A stretch of 64,000 nucleotides of DNA from Streptomyces sp. NBC_01214 (GTDB lineage Bacteria > Actinomycetota > Actinomycetes > Streptomycetales > Streptomycetaceae): assembly GCF_026340975.1 (NCBI RefSeq), contig NZ_JAPEOS010000004.1, forward strand, positions 1 through 64,000, given 5' to 3'. A program made the translations under genes and the position numbers. Shown here piece after piece: positions 34,318-43,352 of this stretch; position 1 is the first letter of the stretch, and each line of letters starts with the position of its first letter. Below the pieces are notes generated by a model that worked only from the letters and a program-made list of their open reading frames with translations, was not told where the DNA came from and searched no databases.

Positions 34318-35367
34318 GTGGGCGCGGTGGGGGCGTTACCGCTGTCGGTGAGGCTGGTTGCGGGCGAGTCGGTGGCTTCGTTCATTGGACGGCTTGCGGC
34401 GGCCAACGGGCTTCGGGCTGCGGACGTTGTGGGATATGTGGGCGGTACTCGGCGGGAGATCGATCCGCAGGCGGTGGAGGTCCGGCTCGGGGAGGCAGCG
34501 GTCGAGGATTTGTCCGTCTTGGCGGGGCGAACGGTGGATCAGTTGCGCCGGGCGCTACCGACGGCACGGCGGCCGGTGCGCGGGAGCGCGGTGCGCGTGG
34601 TGGTGTGGCCGCAGGGGCAGGGGGTGGTCCAGCAGTGCGAACTCTGCTGCCGGGCGGTGGGCGATGGACCGCCGGCGTGGCTGGTGGCAGTGCAGGCGTT
34701 TGATGTGTGCCGACGCCACGCCCGCTGGCTGGGCTGCGCGGGAAGCCGCTCGCAGATGAGTCTGGAGGGGCTGCCTGAGGTGGTCCTGGCCCATGAGCGG
34801 CGCCGGCGCTTCGAGCGACGGGTAGGTCCCTACGGACAGGCTCTTTTGGCCGATGCGTTTCAGGTGTCGGTGTACTGGTGGAGCTGTTTCCAGATGGCCT
34901 CCACGGACGGTTGGGCGCGGCGTGAAGCAGTGCTCGGTCTGACCCGGCGGCGTCTGTGGGCGGTACCGATCGTGGTGTACCCGGAGGTGGTGACGCTGGC
35001 GGAAGCGATGGCGGTACGTGAGAGGCAGCGCTGCTATGGAAGGGGCTTCGACGGGCAGACGACGCGCTGGCACACGGGTCGGTGGAGCCGGTGGGTGGGT
35101 GAGCGGCTGGGGCTGTCGCAGGAGTTGGCAGCCGGGGGTGAGCGTGCGCTGCATCTGTGGCTGATGGCCCATCGCAACAGCGTTCCCGTGGTGGCGCGTT
35201 TGACCGGTTCGCCTCCTCCGCCCGGATACCGGGCAATGCAGATGCGGGCGCTGGCGCCGCACCAGCGCCTGGTGGAGGCCCCGTGGGAGCAGATGTCGTG
35301 CCTGCCGTGGCGGCTGGGCGAGCCGATGACGAGTGTGACGTGGGACGGTGAAGGTTTTCCTGCTTAG
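34318..35367 (+). CDS. tniQ: TniQ-family target-selection protein
   Basis: A 349-residue TniQ. It starts LPLSVRLVAGESVASFIGRL, the usual TniQ N-terminus, and has the zinc finger CELCCRAVGDGPPAWL ... FDVCRRHARWL. TniQ-type proteins choose the target site for Tn7-like transposition. GTG 34318 is the likely start. The gene lies between tap2 and tpg2, convergent with tap2 (stop codons overlap by three bases) and divergent from tpg2. The rest of the transposase (tnsABC) is on the same strand about 5 kb further. Confidence 0.8.
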   Translation: MGAVGALPLSVRLVAGESVASFIGRLAAANGLRAADVVGYVGGTRREIDPQAVEVRLGEAAVEDLSVLAGRTVDQLRRALPTARRPVRGSAVRVVVWPQGQGVVQQCELCCRAVGDGPPAWLVAVQAFDVCRRHARWLGCAGSRSQMSLEGLPEVVLAHERRRRFERRVGPYGQALLADAFQVSVYWWSCFQMASTDGWARREAVLGLTRRRLWAVPIVVYPEVVTLAEAMAVRERQRCYGRGFDGQTTRWHTGRWSRWVGERLGLSQELAAGGERALHLWLMAHRNSVPVVARLTGSPPPPGYRAMQMRALAPHQRLVEAPWEQMSCLPWRLGEPMTSVTWDGEGFPA

Positions 35368-37592
35368 AACAATCTCCAGGAGGTGTCGGGTTCGGGCGGG
35401 GCGGTGAGGTTCGCGTCGCATGGCGAGGGGCCTTCTTCTGTGGGGTCGTCGAAAGCGGCGGTGGGGTCTTTGATCCAGCTGGCCGGGTTGAGTCCGGCCT
35501 GTGTCGCTCGGGCTGCCCAGGCCATGGAGGCGGTCCCTTCGAGCTTTACGTGGCCGAAGCGAGCGCCGAAGGTGAAGCTACGCAGCGTGTTCTCGCTCGC
35601 GGGGTCTCCGGGGGGCAGGAGGTCGAAAGGGGTGGGCCGGGTGGCGGGGTAGACGACGCAGTCGGTCAGGACGGCCAGGGGGTAGCGGCCTGTAGTGGCG
35701 GCCATGAGGTGCATTTTGCGGTGCAGTTCGGTCCGGGCTGCGGCGATGATCGCGGCGCGGATGTCGGGGCGCCAGTTCACTCTGCGCAGCGCCGGCCAGG
35801 GCTCGTAGGGGTCCCGTTCGAGGTCGGTGGGGCCTTCGGCGAGTTTGCCGATGCCTCCGTTGGCGGTGGCTTTGATCAGGCGCAGGAGGTCCCAGTCCAG
35901 CGGGTCGCCCAGTACCAGTGCCTGGTCGCGGGCGTGGAAGAAGGCTTGGCCGGTGGCTGTGGGGTCGATGCCGAGACGGTGGAGCCCCGTGTTGTAGGCC
36001 TGGCGCAGGCGGGCGTTCCAGTCCTCCAGGTAGGGGCCGCTGGGGTCGCGTCTCAGGTAGGCCTTGATCGGTTTGATGGTGGCTCTGAGCTGTCGCTGGG
36101 CGTAGGCGAGTGTGGGTGTGGCGTACCAGGCGGGGCCGGTGGGCGGGGCACCGGTGGGGGTGAAGGGGGATGGCAGTCGGGGGTCGGTGGCGATGTGCGA
36201 GAGGTCGGCGTACCAGCAGCCCGGGATGGAGGCGTCGAAGTCGGGCAGGTCTTCTGGTGTGGGGCTGACGGGGCCGTAGCCGACCCTGATGCGGCCTGCC
36301 GCGTTGGCGAAGGCGAAGTTGGTGTCCAGTCCGACGACGTAGTCGAAGTCGCCGAGTTCCTGGGCAGTGGGGTCGCGGCACCAGTCGAAGGGCTCCTCGC
36401 ACTGCACGTCGACCGGGTCCCATCCCCGGGCCACGGGATGGGCGGGCGGTGCTTCGGGAGGTGCTGGGGCGCGTGGTTCGGTCAATGCTCCGCGCACGGG
36501 GGGAGCGAGGATGCGCTTGCTGGTGGCGACGTCGCCGGTCCATTGCTTGGGCGGACGCAGTGCTGTCATGAGCCGGCTTCCGCAGGTGGCTGTGGAACCC
36601 TGCGGAACGATGACTGTATCCGCGTACCTGGCCAGGAGCTTGGTGAGGTGCTCAGGGGTGAGTGCGTCCAGTTCCCAGCCGGCGTCGGATAGGGCTACCC
36701 AGGGCTGCACGGCCAGGTGCACGGTGACGCGACCGCGGGGGGCGGTGCGGGCCTGGAGGCGGCTCCAGGGGCCCATGCCGCGTCCAACGGGTTGCCATCC
36801 TTTGGCGTTGAGGGTGTGCAGGGCCGGATGGCCGGATGGCAGCAGGCGGCCGATCGGGTCGTTGAGCGTCAGCGGAAGACCGACGACAGGGGTGGCCGCG
36901 CCGGTGAGGACGAGCAGAGGGTACTGGTGGTGTCCTCTGCTGTGCAGCCGCACGGCGCCTAGGCCCTCGGTGTGGGTCCAGACCAGCAGTTCGGCCAGGG
37001 TTTGGGGGCAGTCGCTGGTGCGGTCCTTGCTGAGGTGGGCGAGTAGCGCGCCGTCGCGGTAGTCGATCACGGCCACGGGCCCTGCCGGGAAGTCCAGTCG
37101 TCGGGGCGGCAGTTGCAGGGGCGGGCACATCAAGGGGTCGGACTGGCCTGAGGGGAGGGGGCCGCTAAGGGTGCAGGTCGTGCCGCGGTGCAGCCAGCGT
37201 CCGCCTGGTCTGCTCGTGGTGGGCAGGCCGCAGCGCTCGCACGGGCCGATTTCCTGGGCGCAGCCGTCGCACAGCACGTGTGGCTTCCCGCTCGGTGTGT
37301 TGTGCACGGTGCGGCGCAGGGCCGCCCAGTCCGGCTCGTAGGTGACGGGCAGGTGTTCACGGATGCGCTGGAGCAGGCGGGCGTAGGCAATGTCGTCGGG
37401 GGGTTCGGTTTGGGCCTGACCGGCTTCCCATGCCTCCATGTCCGGCACGTCCTTGCCGAGGGCGCTGGCGAACTCTTCCAGCGTGGCTCCCCACACCTCA
37501 CGCAGGCGGCGTCGTTCGACCGGGGCAGGAAGGCCGGGCGGTCGGGGGCCGCGAGTCATGAGGGCTTCGGTGGCTTGCATGGCATCGCTCAC
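35364..37592 (-). CDS. tap: Divergent Tap with zinc-binding insert
   Basis: About 742 residues; start unclear, GTG 37592 (MSDAMQATEAL) or ATG 37580. An N-terminal HTH-like part (REVWGATLEEFASALGKDV) is followed by CDGCAQEIGPCERCGLPT and a GTTC, a zinc-binding region absent from the first Tap. The C-terminal polymerase-like motifs are kept: YVVGLDTNFAFA (motif A), IKATANGGIGKLAEG (motif B-like) and VLTDCVVYPA (motif C). Further identity with copy 1 includes RLPSPFTPTG and WRPDIRAA. So it is a full-length but divergent Tap. It is separated from tpg2 by tniQ, unlike the usual tap-tpg arrangement. Confidence 0.82.
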   Translation of the reverse strand: MSDAMQATEALMTRGPRPPGLPAPVERRRLREVWGATLEEFASALGKDVPDMEAWEAGQAQTEPPDDIAYARLLQRIREHLPVTYEPDWAALRRTVHNTPSGKPHVLCDGCAQEIGPCERCGLPTTSRPGGRWLHRGTTCTLSGPLPSGQSDPLMCPPLQLPPRRLDFPAGPVAVIDYRDGALLAHLSKDRTSDCPQTLAELLVWTHTEGLGAVRLHSRGHHQYPLLVLTGAATPVVGLPLTLNDPIGRLLPSGHPALHTLNAKGWQPVGRGMGPWSRLQARTAPRGRVTVHLAVQPWVALSDAGWELDALTPEHLTKLLARYADTVIVPQGSTATCGSRLMTALRPPKQWTGDVATSKRILAPPVRGALTEPRAPAPPEAPPAHPVARGWDPVDVQCEEPFDWCRDPTAQELGDFDYVVGLDTNFAFANAAGRIRVGYGPVSPTPEDLPDFDASIPGCWYADLSHIATDPRLPSPFTPTGAPPTGPAWYATPTLAYAQRQLRATIKPIKAYLRRDPSGPYLEDWNARLRQAYNTGLHRLGIDPTATGQAFFHARDQALVLGDPLDWDLLRLIKATANGGIGKLAEGPTDLERDPYEPWPALRRVNWRPDIRAAIIAAARTELHRKMHLMAATTGRYPLAVLTDCVVYPATRPTPFDLLPPGDPASENTLRSFTFGARFGHVKLEGTASMAWAARATQAGLNPASWIKDPTAAFDDPTEEGPSPCDANLTAPPEPDTSWRLF

Positions 37593-37721
37593 GGGTGTGG
37601 GACTTTCGGCGCGGCGGGGTGTGGTGGCGTAAGCACCGGCTGAGGCCGGCGCCGGCAAGCACGTGTGCGTTGCTGGTTGGGGAGTCGATGATGGATTGCA
37701 CGTGTTGCGGGAGTTTCATCG

Positions 37722-38360
37722 TCACGCCGCCATCCGCTGTGTCAGGTGACATGCCTGCTCGATAAGGCCGATGCGGCACTGTTCCTCTGCGTCGTCCCAG
37801 CCTCTGATGCGGCTGGCCTGGATGAGGATGTGCAGCGCGGCACGGGCGATACGGGCGCTGGTCGCGGTCGGTGCGTCCGTCCACCGGTCTTCCTGGATCG
37901 GATCCTGTTCTGCGAGGGCGATGGCGGCGCAGTGGGAGCCGAGGCCGTACAGAACCGTGCCGACTTCCTGGACCAGCCGAATGGACTGTTCACCTTGTGC
38001 GGCGGTCCGCAGCACCGCGACCGCACCGTTGACGAGCAGAGCGTCGGCGTTGGGCAGAGACGAGTGTTCGTGAAGCCAGTCGACGCCGGCCCCTGCCTCA
38101 CGCGTACGGTGCCTCACCTCGCCCCACTGCCTGCGGGTCATGCCCCGGGGCGGGTTCAGACTCAGGTCCTGGAAATGAGCCAGCCGAGCGTAGGACGTGT
38201 CCAGGACAGACTGCGCCGCCGCCGTCGTCTCGAGTTCCGTGGCATCGAGGGGCCGGTTGATGCTGCGCATCAGGGCGGCGAGTCGGTACAAGGGCTCGGT
38301 CAGGTGTGGGGGTGCGGCGAGGTCGCATTGGGGGCTTGTGGCGAAGCTCAGGGTGGTCAC
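37722..38360 (-). CDS. Hypothetical protein (212 aa) upstream of tap2
   Basis: A helical 212-residue protein with PLYRLAALMRSINRPLDATE, LVNGAVAVLRTAAQGEQSIR, HCAAIALAEQDPI and ARIARAALHILIQASRI. No family is recognised. It lies just upstream of tap2 on the same strand and probably shares its transcript. A possible 74-residue frame (ATG 37720 to 37498) overlaps the tap2 start and is not called. Confidence 0.6.
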   Translation of the reverse strand: MTTLSFATSPQCDLAAPPHLTEPLYRLAALMRSINRPLDATELETTAAAQSVLDTSYARLAHFQDLSLNPPRGMTRRQWGEVRHRTREAGAGVDWLHEHSSLPNADALLVNGAVAVLRTAAQGEQSIRLVQEVGTVLYGLGSHCAAIALAEQDPIQEDRWTDAPTATSARIARAALHILIQASRIRGWDDAEEQCRIGLIEQACHLTQRMAA

Positions 38361-38479
38361 TCTGGTCTCCTCACGATGGATGGGGAGGGGAGGGCAGCTG
38401 AGGTGCAGACGATCACTTGATGCCCGAGGGGCTGTGCGTCCTTCGGGCAGGCAGGCCAGTTCCGGGGTCTGGCACTAGT

Positions 38480-39920
38480 AGGGCTTGGTCAGGTTGGGGC
38501 TGGCGTTGCGTGTCCTAAGGGCTCGGTGTGTCGTTCTAGACGTGTGACGCCGGAGGAAATTGCATCTGTACGTGGCGAGTTGGAGGACTTTGCGGCGGAG
38601 GTTTTCGAGCCGTTCGCGCGGAAGGATCAGCGTCGGTGGGGGCGGGTTTACCTGCGGGGCCTGCTCACGGACGGGCAGCGCAAGTCGGTCGAGCCGATGG
38701 CCGCCAGGCTGGGCGAGGACGGGAACCGTCAGGCCCTGGCCCACTTCATCACCACCAGCCCGTGGGATCCGGCGCATGTGCGGGCCCGGCTGGCCTGGAA
38801 GATGGAAAAGGCGATCCGGCCCACCGTGCTGGTCTTCGATGACACCGGCTTCCTCAAAGACGGCAATGCCTCGGCGTGTGTGTCGCGGCAGTACACCGGC
38901 ACCGCGGGCAAGGTCACCAACTGCCAGGTGGGAGTCTCGCTGCACCTGGCCTCGGATCACGCCTCGGCGGCGGTCGACTGGCGGCTGTTCCAGCCCGAGA
39001 CCTGGGACCCCGCCTCGCCGAAGGCAGACCCCGACAAGGTCGCCCGACGCACCGCCTGCCAGATCCCCGACGACATCGGGCACGTGGAGAAATGGCAGCT
39101 CGCACTCGACATGCTCGACGAGACCCGTTCCTGGGGCATCGAGGTGCCGGTGGCCATTGCGGACGCCGGTTACGGAGACGCGGCCGCCTTCCGGCACGGC
39201 CTGCAGGCCCGGAGCCTGAACTACGTCGTGGGAATCTCCACCACCCTCTCGGCCCAGCCCGGCCACGCGGTGCCCGTGGCTGACCCGTACTCCGGGATCG
39301 GGCGCCGGCCGGTGGCGAAGTACCCGGACAAGTCGCAGTCGGTGAAACAGCTGGTCATCGCGGCCGGCCGGAAAACAGCGAAGCCGGTGCAATGGCGTGA
39401 GGGCTCCCGGCCCGGCACCGGCCGCAGCGGCTTCAAGCGGATCTACTCGCGGTTCGTGACCCTGCGGATCCGGCCCGCCGGCCGCGAGGTCCGCCAGGCG
39501 GCCGACGGCCCGGAGCTGCCCGAGTGCTGGCTCCTGGCCGAATGGCCCGCCGACCAGGCCGAACCCGTCCAGTTCTGGCTGTCCGACCTGCCCGCCGACA
39601 CCCCGCTGACCACCCTGGTCCGCCTGGCCAAGCTCCGCTGGCGCATCGAGCACGACTACCGCGAGATGAAACAGGCCCTGGGCCTGGCCCACTTCGAGGG
39701 CCGCACCTTCAACGGCTGGCACCACCACGTCACCCTCGTCTCCGTCGCGCACGCCTTCTGCACCTTGCAACGACTGGCCAGAGCCCCAAAAGACACGGCG
39801 CCGGCCTGAGCCTCTACCGCATCGTTCGCGAGCTACAGACCCTCCTCGCGACATGGACCGGCGTCTGCCCCACCTGCCACCGCGGCATACCCACACCAAC
39901 ACCAACCTGACCAAGCACTA
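38480..39920 (+). mobile_element. IS701-family insertion sequence (1441 bp)
   Basis: Inverted ends TAGGGCTTGGTCAGGTTGGG (left) and the complement of TAGTGCTTGGTCAGGTTGGT (right). A CTAG target duplication lies on both sides (38476-38479 and 39921-39924), the classic IS701 4-bp duplication. It contains one transposase. It sits between the 212-aa gene and tnsA, in the intergenic space. Confidence 0.9.
38526..39809 (+). CDS. IS701-family transposase, possible -1 frameshift extension
   Basis: A 427-residue DDE transposase with VFDDTGFLKDGNASACVSRQ (first Asp), VAIADAGYGDAAAFR (second Asp) and KLRWRIEHDYREMKQALGL (catalytic Glu). It ends LARAPKDTAPA*. In the -1 frame, coding goes on: GAGLSLYRIVRELQTLLATW ... 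VCPTCHRGIPT up to 39910, which looks like the true C-terminus of the family. CCCAAAA at 39785-39791 (C-CCA-AAA) is a slippery heptamer at the junction. So the gene is either frameshifted or makes a longer protein by -1 slippage. Confidence 0.85.
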   Translation: MCRSRRVTPEEIASVRGELEDFAAEVFEPFARKDQRRWGRVYLRGLLTDGQRKSVEPMAARLGEDGNRQALAHFITTSPWDPAHVRARLAWKMEKAIRPTVLVFDDTGFLKDGNASACVSRQYTGTAGKVTNCQVGVSLHLASDHASAAVDWRLFQPETWDPASPKADPDKVARRTACQIPDDIGHVEKWQLALDMLDETRSWGIEVPVAIADAGYGDAAAFRHGLQARSLNYVVGISTTLSAQPGHAVPVADPYSGIGRRPVAKYPDKSQSVKQLVIAAGRKTAKPVQWREGSRPGTGRSGFKRIYSRFVTLRIRPAGREVRQAADGPELPECWLLAEWPADQAEPVQFWLSDLPADTPLTTLVRLAKLRWRIEHDYREMKQALGLAHFEGRTFNGWHHHVTLVSVAHAFCTLQRLARAPKDTAPA

Positions 39921-39924
39921 CTAG

Positions 39925-40322
39925 GCATCGGGGCCGCGAGGGGCCAAAGGTGAGGCCCAGCGAATACGGTGCGCGGCCTTCATCACCCTGCGCTGGGGCA
40001 GGTGCCGTCAGTACTGACGGGCGGCACGTGCGATGGCCGATCTGCGTGCCGGCGGTGCGGAACTCATGGTTGTCCCCCTCCAGGACCGCGGCCAGGCATC
40101 CGCCGCGTTTCGCACCGCAGGGTGCCCACCTCGAACAAGTCCTCGCACCTACAGGTGAACGGTTCTGCATCGATGACCTGCATGAACACACTGACGGATA
40201 CACCCGTTCGAGAAGTGCGGGCTATTGATCGCATCGCCCGTTCGAGCGCGTTCGACCGAAAAGGCTTCTCTGGCCGCATGCCGCCCGCCAAGGTGTCCCC
40301 ACGACCCCAGCGATCAGGGGCG
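39925..40322. other. Upstream region of tnsA with a 16-bp palindrome
   Basis: No gene recognised. CCGTCAGTACTGACGG at 40005-40020 is a perfect palindrome. CCCGTTCGAG occurs twice near 40203 and 40238. These may be an operator or transposon-end sites; a transposon boundary could not be placed. Confidence 0.4.
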
Positions 40323-41063
40323 ATGACCTGTGTTCTCGTGGAGTGTGGTGTGGGCGACGTCGTGTGGGCGCAGGTGCGCTCCGATGCCGGACGGCTGGTG
40401 GATCGGCCGGTGAGTGAGCTGCGTCAGGTACGGCTGGAGCGGCATGAGCCGGTGTGGCAGCCGGAGCGGTACCGGGGCAGGCGGGCGATCGCGACCTGGT
40501 GGCGGCTTGCCGATCAGGCTCGGCTTGTCGGGTGCGGCACACTCCAGGTCCGGGAAGCAGCATTGTCGCTGGAGTTCGATCCGCAGGTCGTGACGTTCGC
40601 GGCGTGGCCGGTGCGGCTGAGCTGGGCAGGCAGCGCCCCGAGCTGTGTACCGGACTTCTTTGTTCGGATGGCTGACGGGCAGGCGATGCTGCTGATGTGC
40701 CGGCCTGGTGACGGCACGGGTCGCTGGGCGCAGGCACAGGAGTTGCTGCAGGCCGCGGGCCGGCAGGCCGGTTGGCGGGTACGTGTGCACGATGGTGTGG
40801 AGGATGCGGTGGTAGGCCGGAACCGGCAGCGGCTGTCACGGTGGCGGCATACGCGGTTGCGGGATGCGGAGACTGAGCGGATTCTGCAACAGGTCTTTGC
40901 CAGGCCGCAGCCCTTCGCCGAGGGGATCCGGGCCAGCGGCCTGCCCGAACTGCCCACCGTCGCCCGGGCCCTGCACCTGATCTGGTCCCGGGGGCTGCTC
41001 ATCGACTGGACCCAGCCTTTCGTTCCCGCCCATTCCCTGGTGTGGTCGATGGGGGCACGCTGA
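40323..41063 (+). CDS. tnsA: TnsA-like endonuclease subunit
   Basis: About 246 residues from ATG 40323. It has the TnsA-like core: REAALSLEFDPQVVTFAAWP, CVPDFFVRMADGQAM and then LLMCRPGDG, and a helical C-terminus (LHLIWSRGLLIDW). In active relatives the strand after PDFF has an acidic-x-(K/R) motif; here it reads LMCR, so the acidic residue is missing. It is followed at once by tnsB (TGATG overlap). It is likely the 5'-cut subunit of a heteromeric transposase, perhaps no longer active. Confidence 0.75.
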   Translation: MTCVLVECGVGDVVWAQVRSDAGRLVDRPVSELRQVRLERHEPVWQPERYRGRRAIATWWRLADQARLVGCGTLQVREAALSLEFDPQVVTFAAWPVRLSWAGSAPSCVPDFFVRMADGQAMLLMCRPGDGTGRWAQAQELLQAAGRQAGWRVRVHDGVEDAVVGRNRQRLSRWRHTRLRDAETERILQQVFARPQPFAEGIRASGLPELPTVARALHLIWSRGLLIDWTQPFVPAHSLVWSMGAR

Positions 41064-43273
41064 TGGCGGTGCGTGCGCCGGCACGACCGAGCACAGTTGC
41101 AGTGGGCCAGGTCGTCCACTGGCAGGGACAGCCCTATCTGGTGACAGCGCTGCAGGGCACCAGTGCTCACCTGCTCAGTCAGGCTGCCGACGGCGAGGAC
41201 GCTGTCGTCCTGGTGGAGGCGCTGCAGAACTCACCCGGTTTCCGCGTGCTGACTGAGCCAGGTGCAGTGCCCGACAGTACCGTCACGGCCCGACAGGCGT
41301 CGGCCGCAGGACGCGGCCTGGGAGGGGCTGGGTTGCTGGACGGGCTACCAGGCAAGGCCCGTGAGGAGGTCGAGTTCTGGCTGGACCATGTGCTGGAGGT
41401 CCACACGGGACTGCCGGGGTTCGCCGCTCCGGGCACCACGCCACGCGCCTGCTACGACCCGCAGCACACCACCTTGCGGGATCGCTACGAGGTCAAGGCT
41501 GCCGAGCTGCGTGCGGCGCATCACCCGGTATCGGCGGCGACGGTGGAGCGCAAGCGGCTGGCCTGGCTGGAGCAGGGCGTGTGGGGGCTGGTCGACAAAC
41601 GCCGGGTGCGCAGCCCGAGCCGGCAGGGGCGGGTCGACGAGAAGGTCGTGCAGCTGCTGTGGAAGGTGCACGAGCGGCATAAGAACCGCTCTGTTGGTAC
41701 GAGGTCGCGGTTGTTCGAGTTCCTGAGGAGAGCGTGTGTGAAGAAGTTCAAGAAGGAGGCGGAAAAGCTGATGCCGTCCCGGGCAACGTTCTACCGGCTG
41801 CTGGATCGGCTCAACATCCTCTGCGCCAAGGAAACCAGCCACCGAGGACGCGACGAGCTTCGTGCCGAACCTCCGTTCACGCTGTCCATGCCAACGACTC
41901 TCGGCGAGCAGGTGCAGATCGACACCACCTCCCTGGACCTGTTGGGCCTGGATGAGACCGGCCGGGCCGTCCCACTGGAGCTGACCGCGGCGATCGAGGT
42001 GGCCAGCCGGAGCGTTCTTGCCGCAGTCATCCGGCCCAAGTCCAGCGGTGTCAAGACCGGCCGCTCCTCACGCCGTCACGGCGGCCGGGCCACCAAGGCG
42101 GTGGACGCCCTGATGTTGCTGGCCGAGATGTGTACCCCGCAGCCGATGCGCCCGCACTGGTCCCTCAAGGCCCGTGCGAAAGGATCCGGTCTGCCCTACG
42201 CGGGGCTGGTCCAGGCCGATGAACGGATGCAGGGCGCGGCCGCCCGGCCGGTGATCATCCCGGAGATGATCGTCATGGACAACGGCAAGGTGTTCGCCGG
42301 GCGGGCATTCATGGACGCCTGCGCCCAGCTGGGCATCTCTGTCCGCCCGGCCTGTTACAACTCCCCCACGCACAAAGCGATCACCGAGCGGACCTTCGGG
42401 TCGGTCAAATCGCTCTTCAGCCAGTTCCTGCCCGGCTACACCGGCAAGGACCTCCACCACCGCGGTAAGAAGGTCGCCGGCGAGCGGCTGTGGCGGATCG
42501 ACCAGATCAACGACTTCCTGCAGCAGTGGATCGCCATCGGCTGGCAACAGCGGCCGCACGACGAGCTGCGCAATCCGTTCCTGCCGTCGATGCCGCCGCG
42601 CACACCGAACCAGGTGTTCGCCGCCCACGTCGCCAGCAGCGGCTACGTGCCGCTGGCATTGAGCGCTGAGGACCGGCTGCGGCTCCTGCCGACCGCGTGG
42701 GTGAGGGTGACCGAGAAGGGCATCCGCCTGAACAACCGCACTTACGACCATCGCGGTCTCGGCCCGTATCGCAATGCCACCTCCGGCTGGCCGGGCAAGG
42801 GGCAGCGATGGCCGGTGCGCTACCACCCCTACCAGCCGGAGAAGGTGTGGCTCGAGGACCACCGAGCGGGCGCCTGGGTGGAGGCGGACTACGTCTACCA
42901 GCGGCTGATCGGCGACGCGTGGAGCGAGCACGTGTGGGACCAGGCCACCGCCGACCACCTCGAGCAGGGCGGCAGCACCCGCGACGAGCTCGCCATCGCC
43001 CGCACCGTGCGCTCGCTTCTGGAACGTGCCGGCCGAGGCCCCGCCCGCAACGAACCGAGAAAGCCGGCACCCGTCGACCGCGGCATGTACGTCGGACCAC
43101 TGCCGGGCGAGGATCCCTACCGTGGCATCCCCGTACCCGACTACGACAGTGTCGCAAGCCTGCCGATCATGGATTCCGACCTGCAACGGATGTGCCAGGC
43201 CTCGGGGCAGGAAAGTCAGCAGCCGGGCAGCGACCCGCGCCCTCAGCCGCCGTCCGGTTCCGCCGAGGCGTAG
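41063..43273 (+). CDS. tnsB: TnsB-like DDE transposase
   Basis: A 736-residue rve/Mu-type transposase. Helical N-terminal DNA-binding region, then the DDE core: EQVQIDTTSLDLLGLDETGR (Asp), IVMDNGKVFAGRAFMDAC (Asp) and KAITERTFGSVKSLF (Glu). The C-terminal Mu-type beta-barrel part (GIRLNNRTYDHRGLGPYR, YHPYQPEKVWL) follows, then a linker region. Start ATG 41063 overlaps the tnsA stop. With tnsA, tnsC and tniQ this is a Tn7-like transposition set. Confidence 0.88.
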   Translation: MAVRAPARPSTVAVGQVVHWQGQPYLVTALQGTSAHLLSQAADGEDAVVLVEALQNSPGFRVLTEPGAVPDSTVTARQASAAGRGLGGAGLLDGLPGKAREEVEFWLDHVLEVHTGLPGFAAPGTTPRACYDPQHTTLRDRYEVKAAELRAAHHPVSAATVERKRLAWLEQGVWGLVDKRRVRSPSRQGRVDEKVVQLLWKVHERHKNRSVGTRSRLFEFLRRACVKKFKKEAEKLMPSRATFYRLLDRLNILCAKETSHRGRDELRAEPPFTLSMPTTLGEQVQIDTTSLDLLGLDETGRAVPLELTAAIEVASRSVLAAVIRPKSSGVKTGRSSRRHGGRATKAVDALMLLAEMCTPQPMRPHWSLKARAKGSGLPYAGLVQADERMQGAAARPVIIPEMIVMDNGKVFAGRAFMDACAQLGISVRPACYNSPTHKAITERTFGSVKSLFSQFLPGYTGKDLHHRGKKVAGERLWRIDQINDFLQQWIAIGWQQRPHDELRNPFLPSMPPRTPNQVFAAHVASSGYVPLALSAEDRLRLLPTAWVRVTEKGIRLNNRTYDHRGLGPYRNATSGWPGKGQRWPVRYHPYQPEKVWLEDHRAGAWVEADYVYQRLIGDAWSEHVWDQATADHLEQGGSTRDELAIARTVRSLLERAGRGPARNEPRKPAPVDRGMYVGPLPGEDPYRGIPVPDYDSVASLPIMDSDLQRMCQASGQESQQPGSDPRPQPPSGSAEA

Positions 43274-43352
43274 TCCGCATCTGCGCACGATCCGGCCGGT
43301 GGGCTGGTTCCTCACCGGACGTTGCAGCCTTGTGTCCCTGGAGCGTTGTGCC

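Noticed and set aside
37498..37720. A 74-codon frame overlapping the start of tap2
   Set aside because: It overlaps tap2 in another frame; the C-terminal half is His/Arg/Pro-rich shadow-type sequence.
38475..39914. A 479-codon minus-strand frame across the IS701 element
   Set aside because: Antisense of the transposase, whose catalytic motifs are clear on the plus strand.
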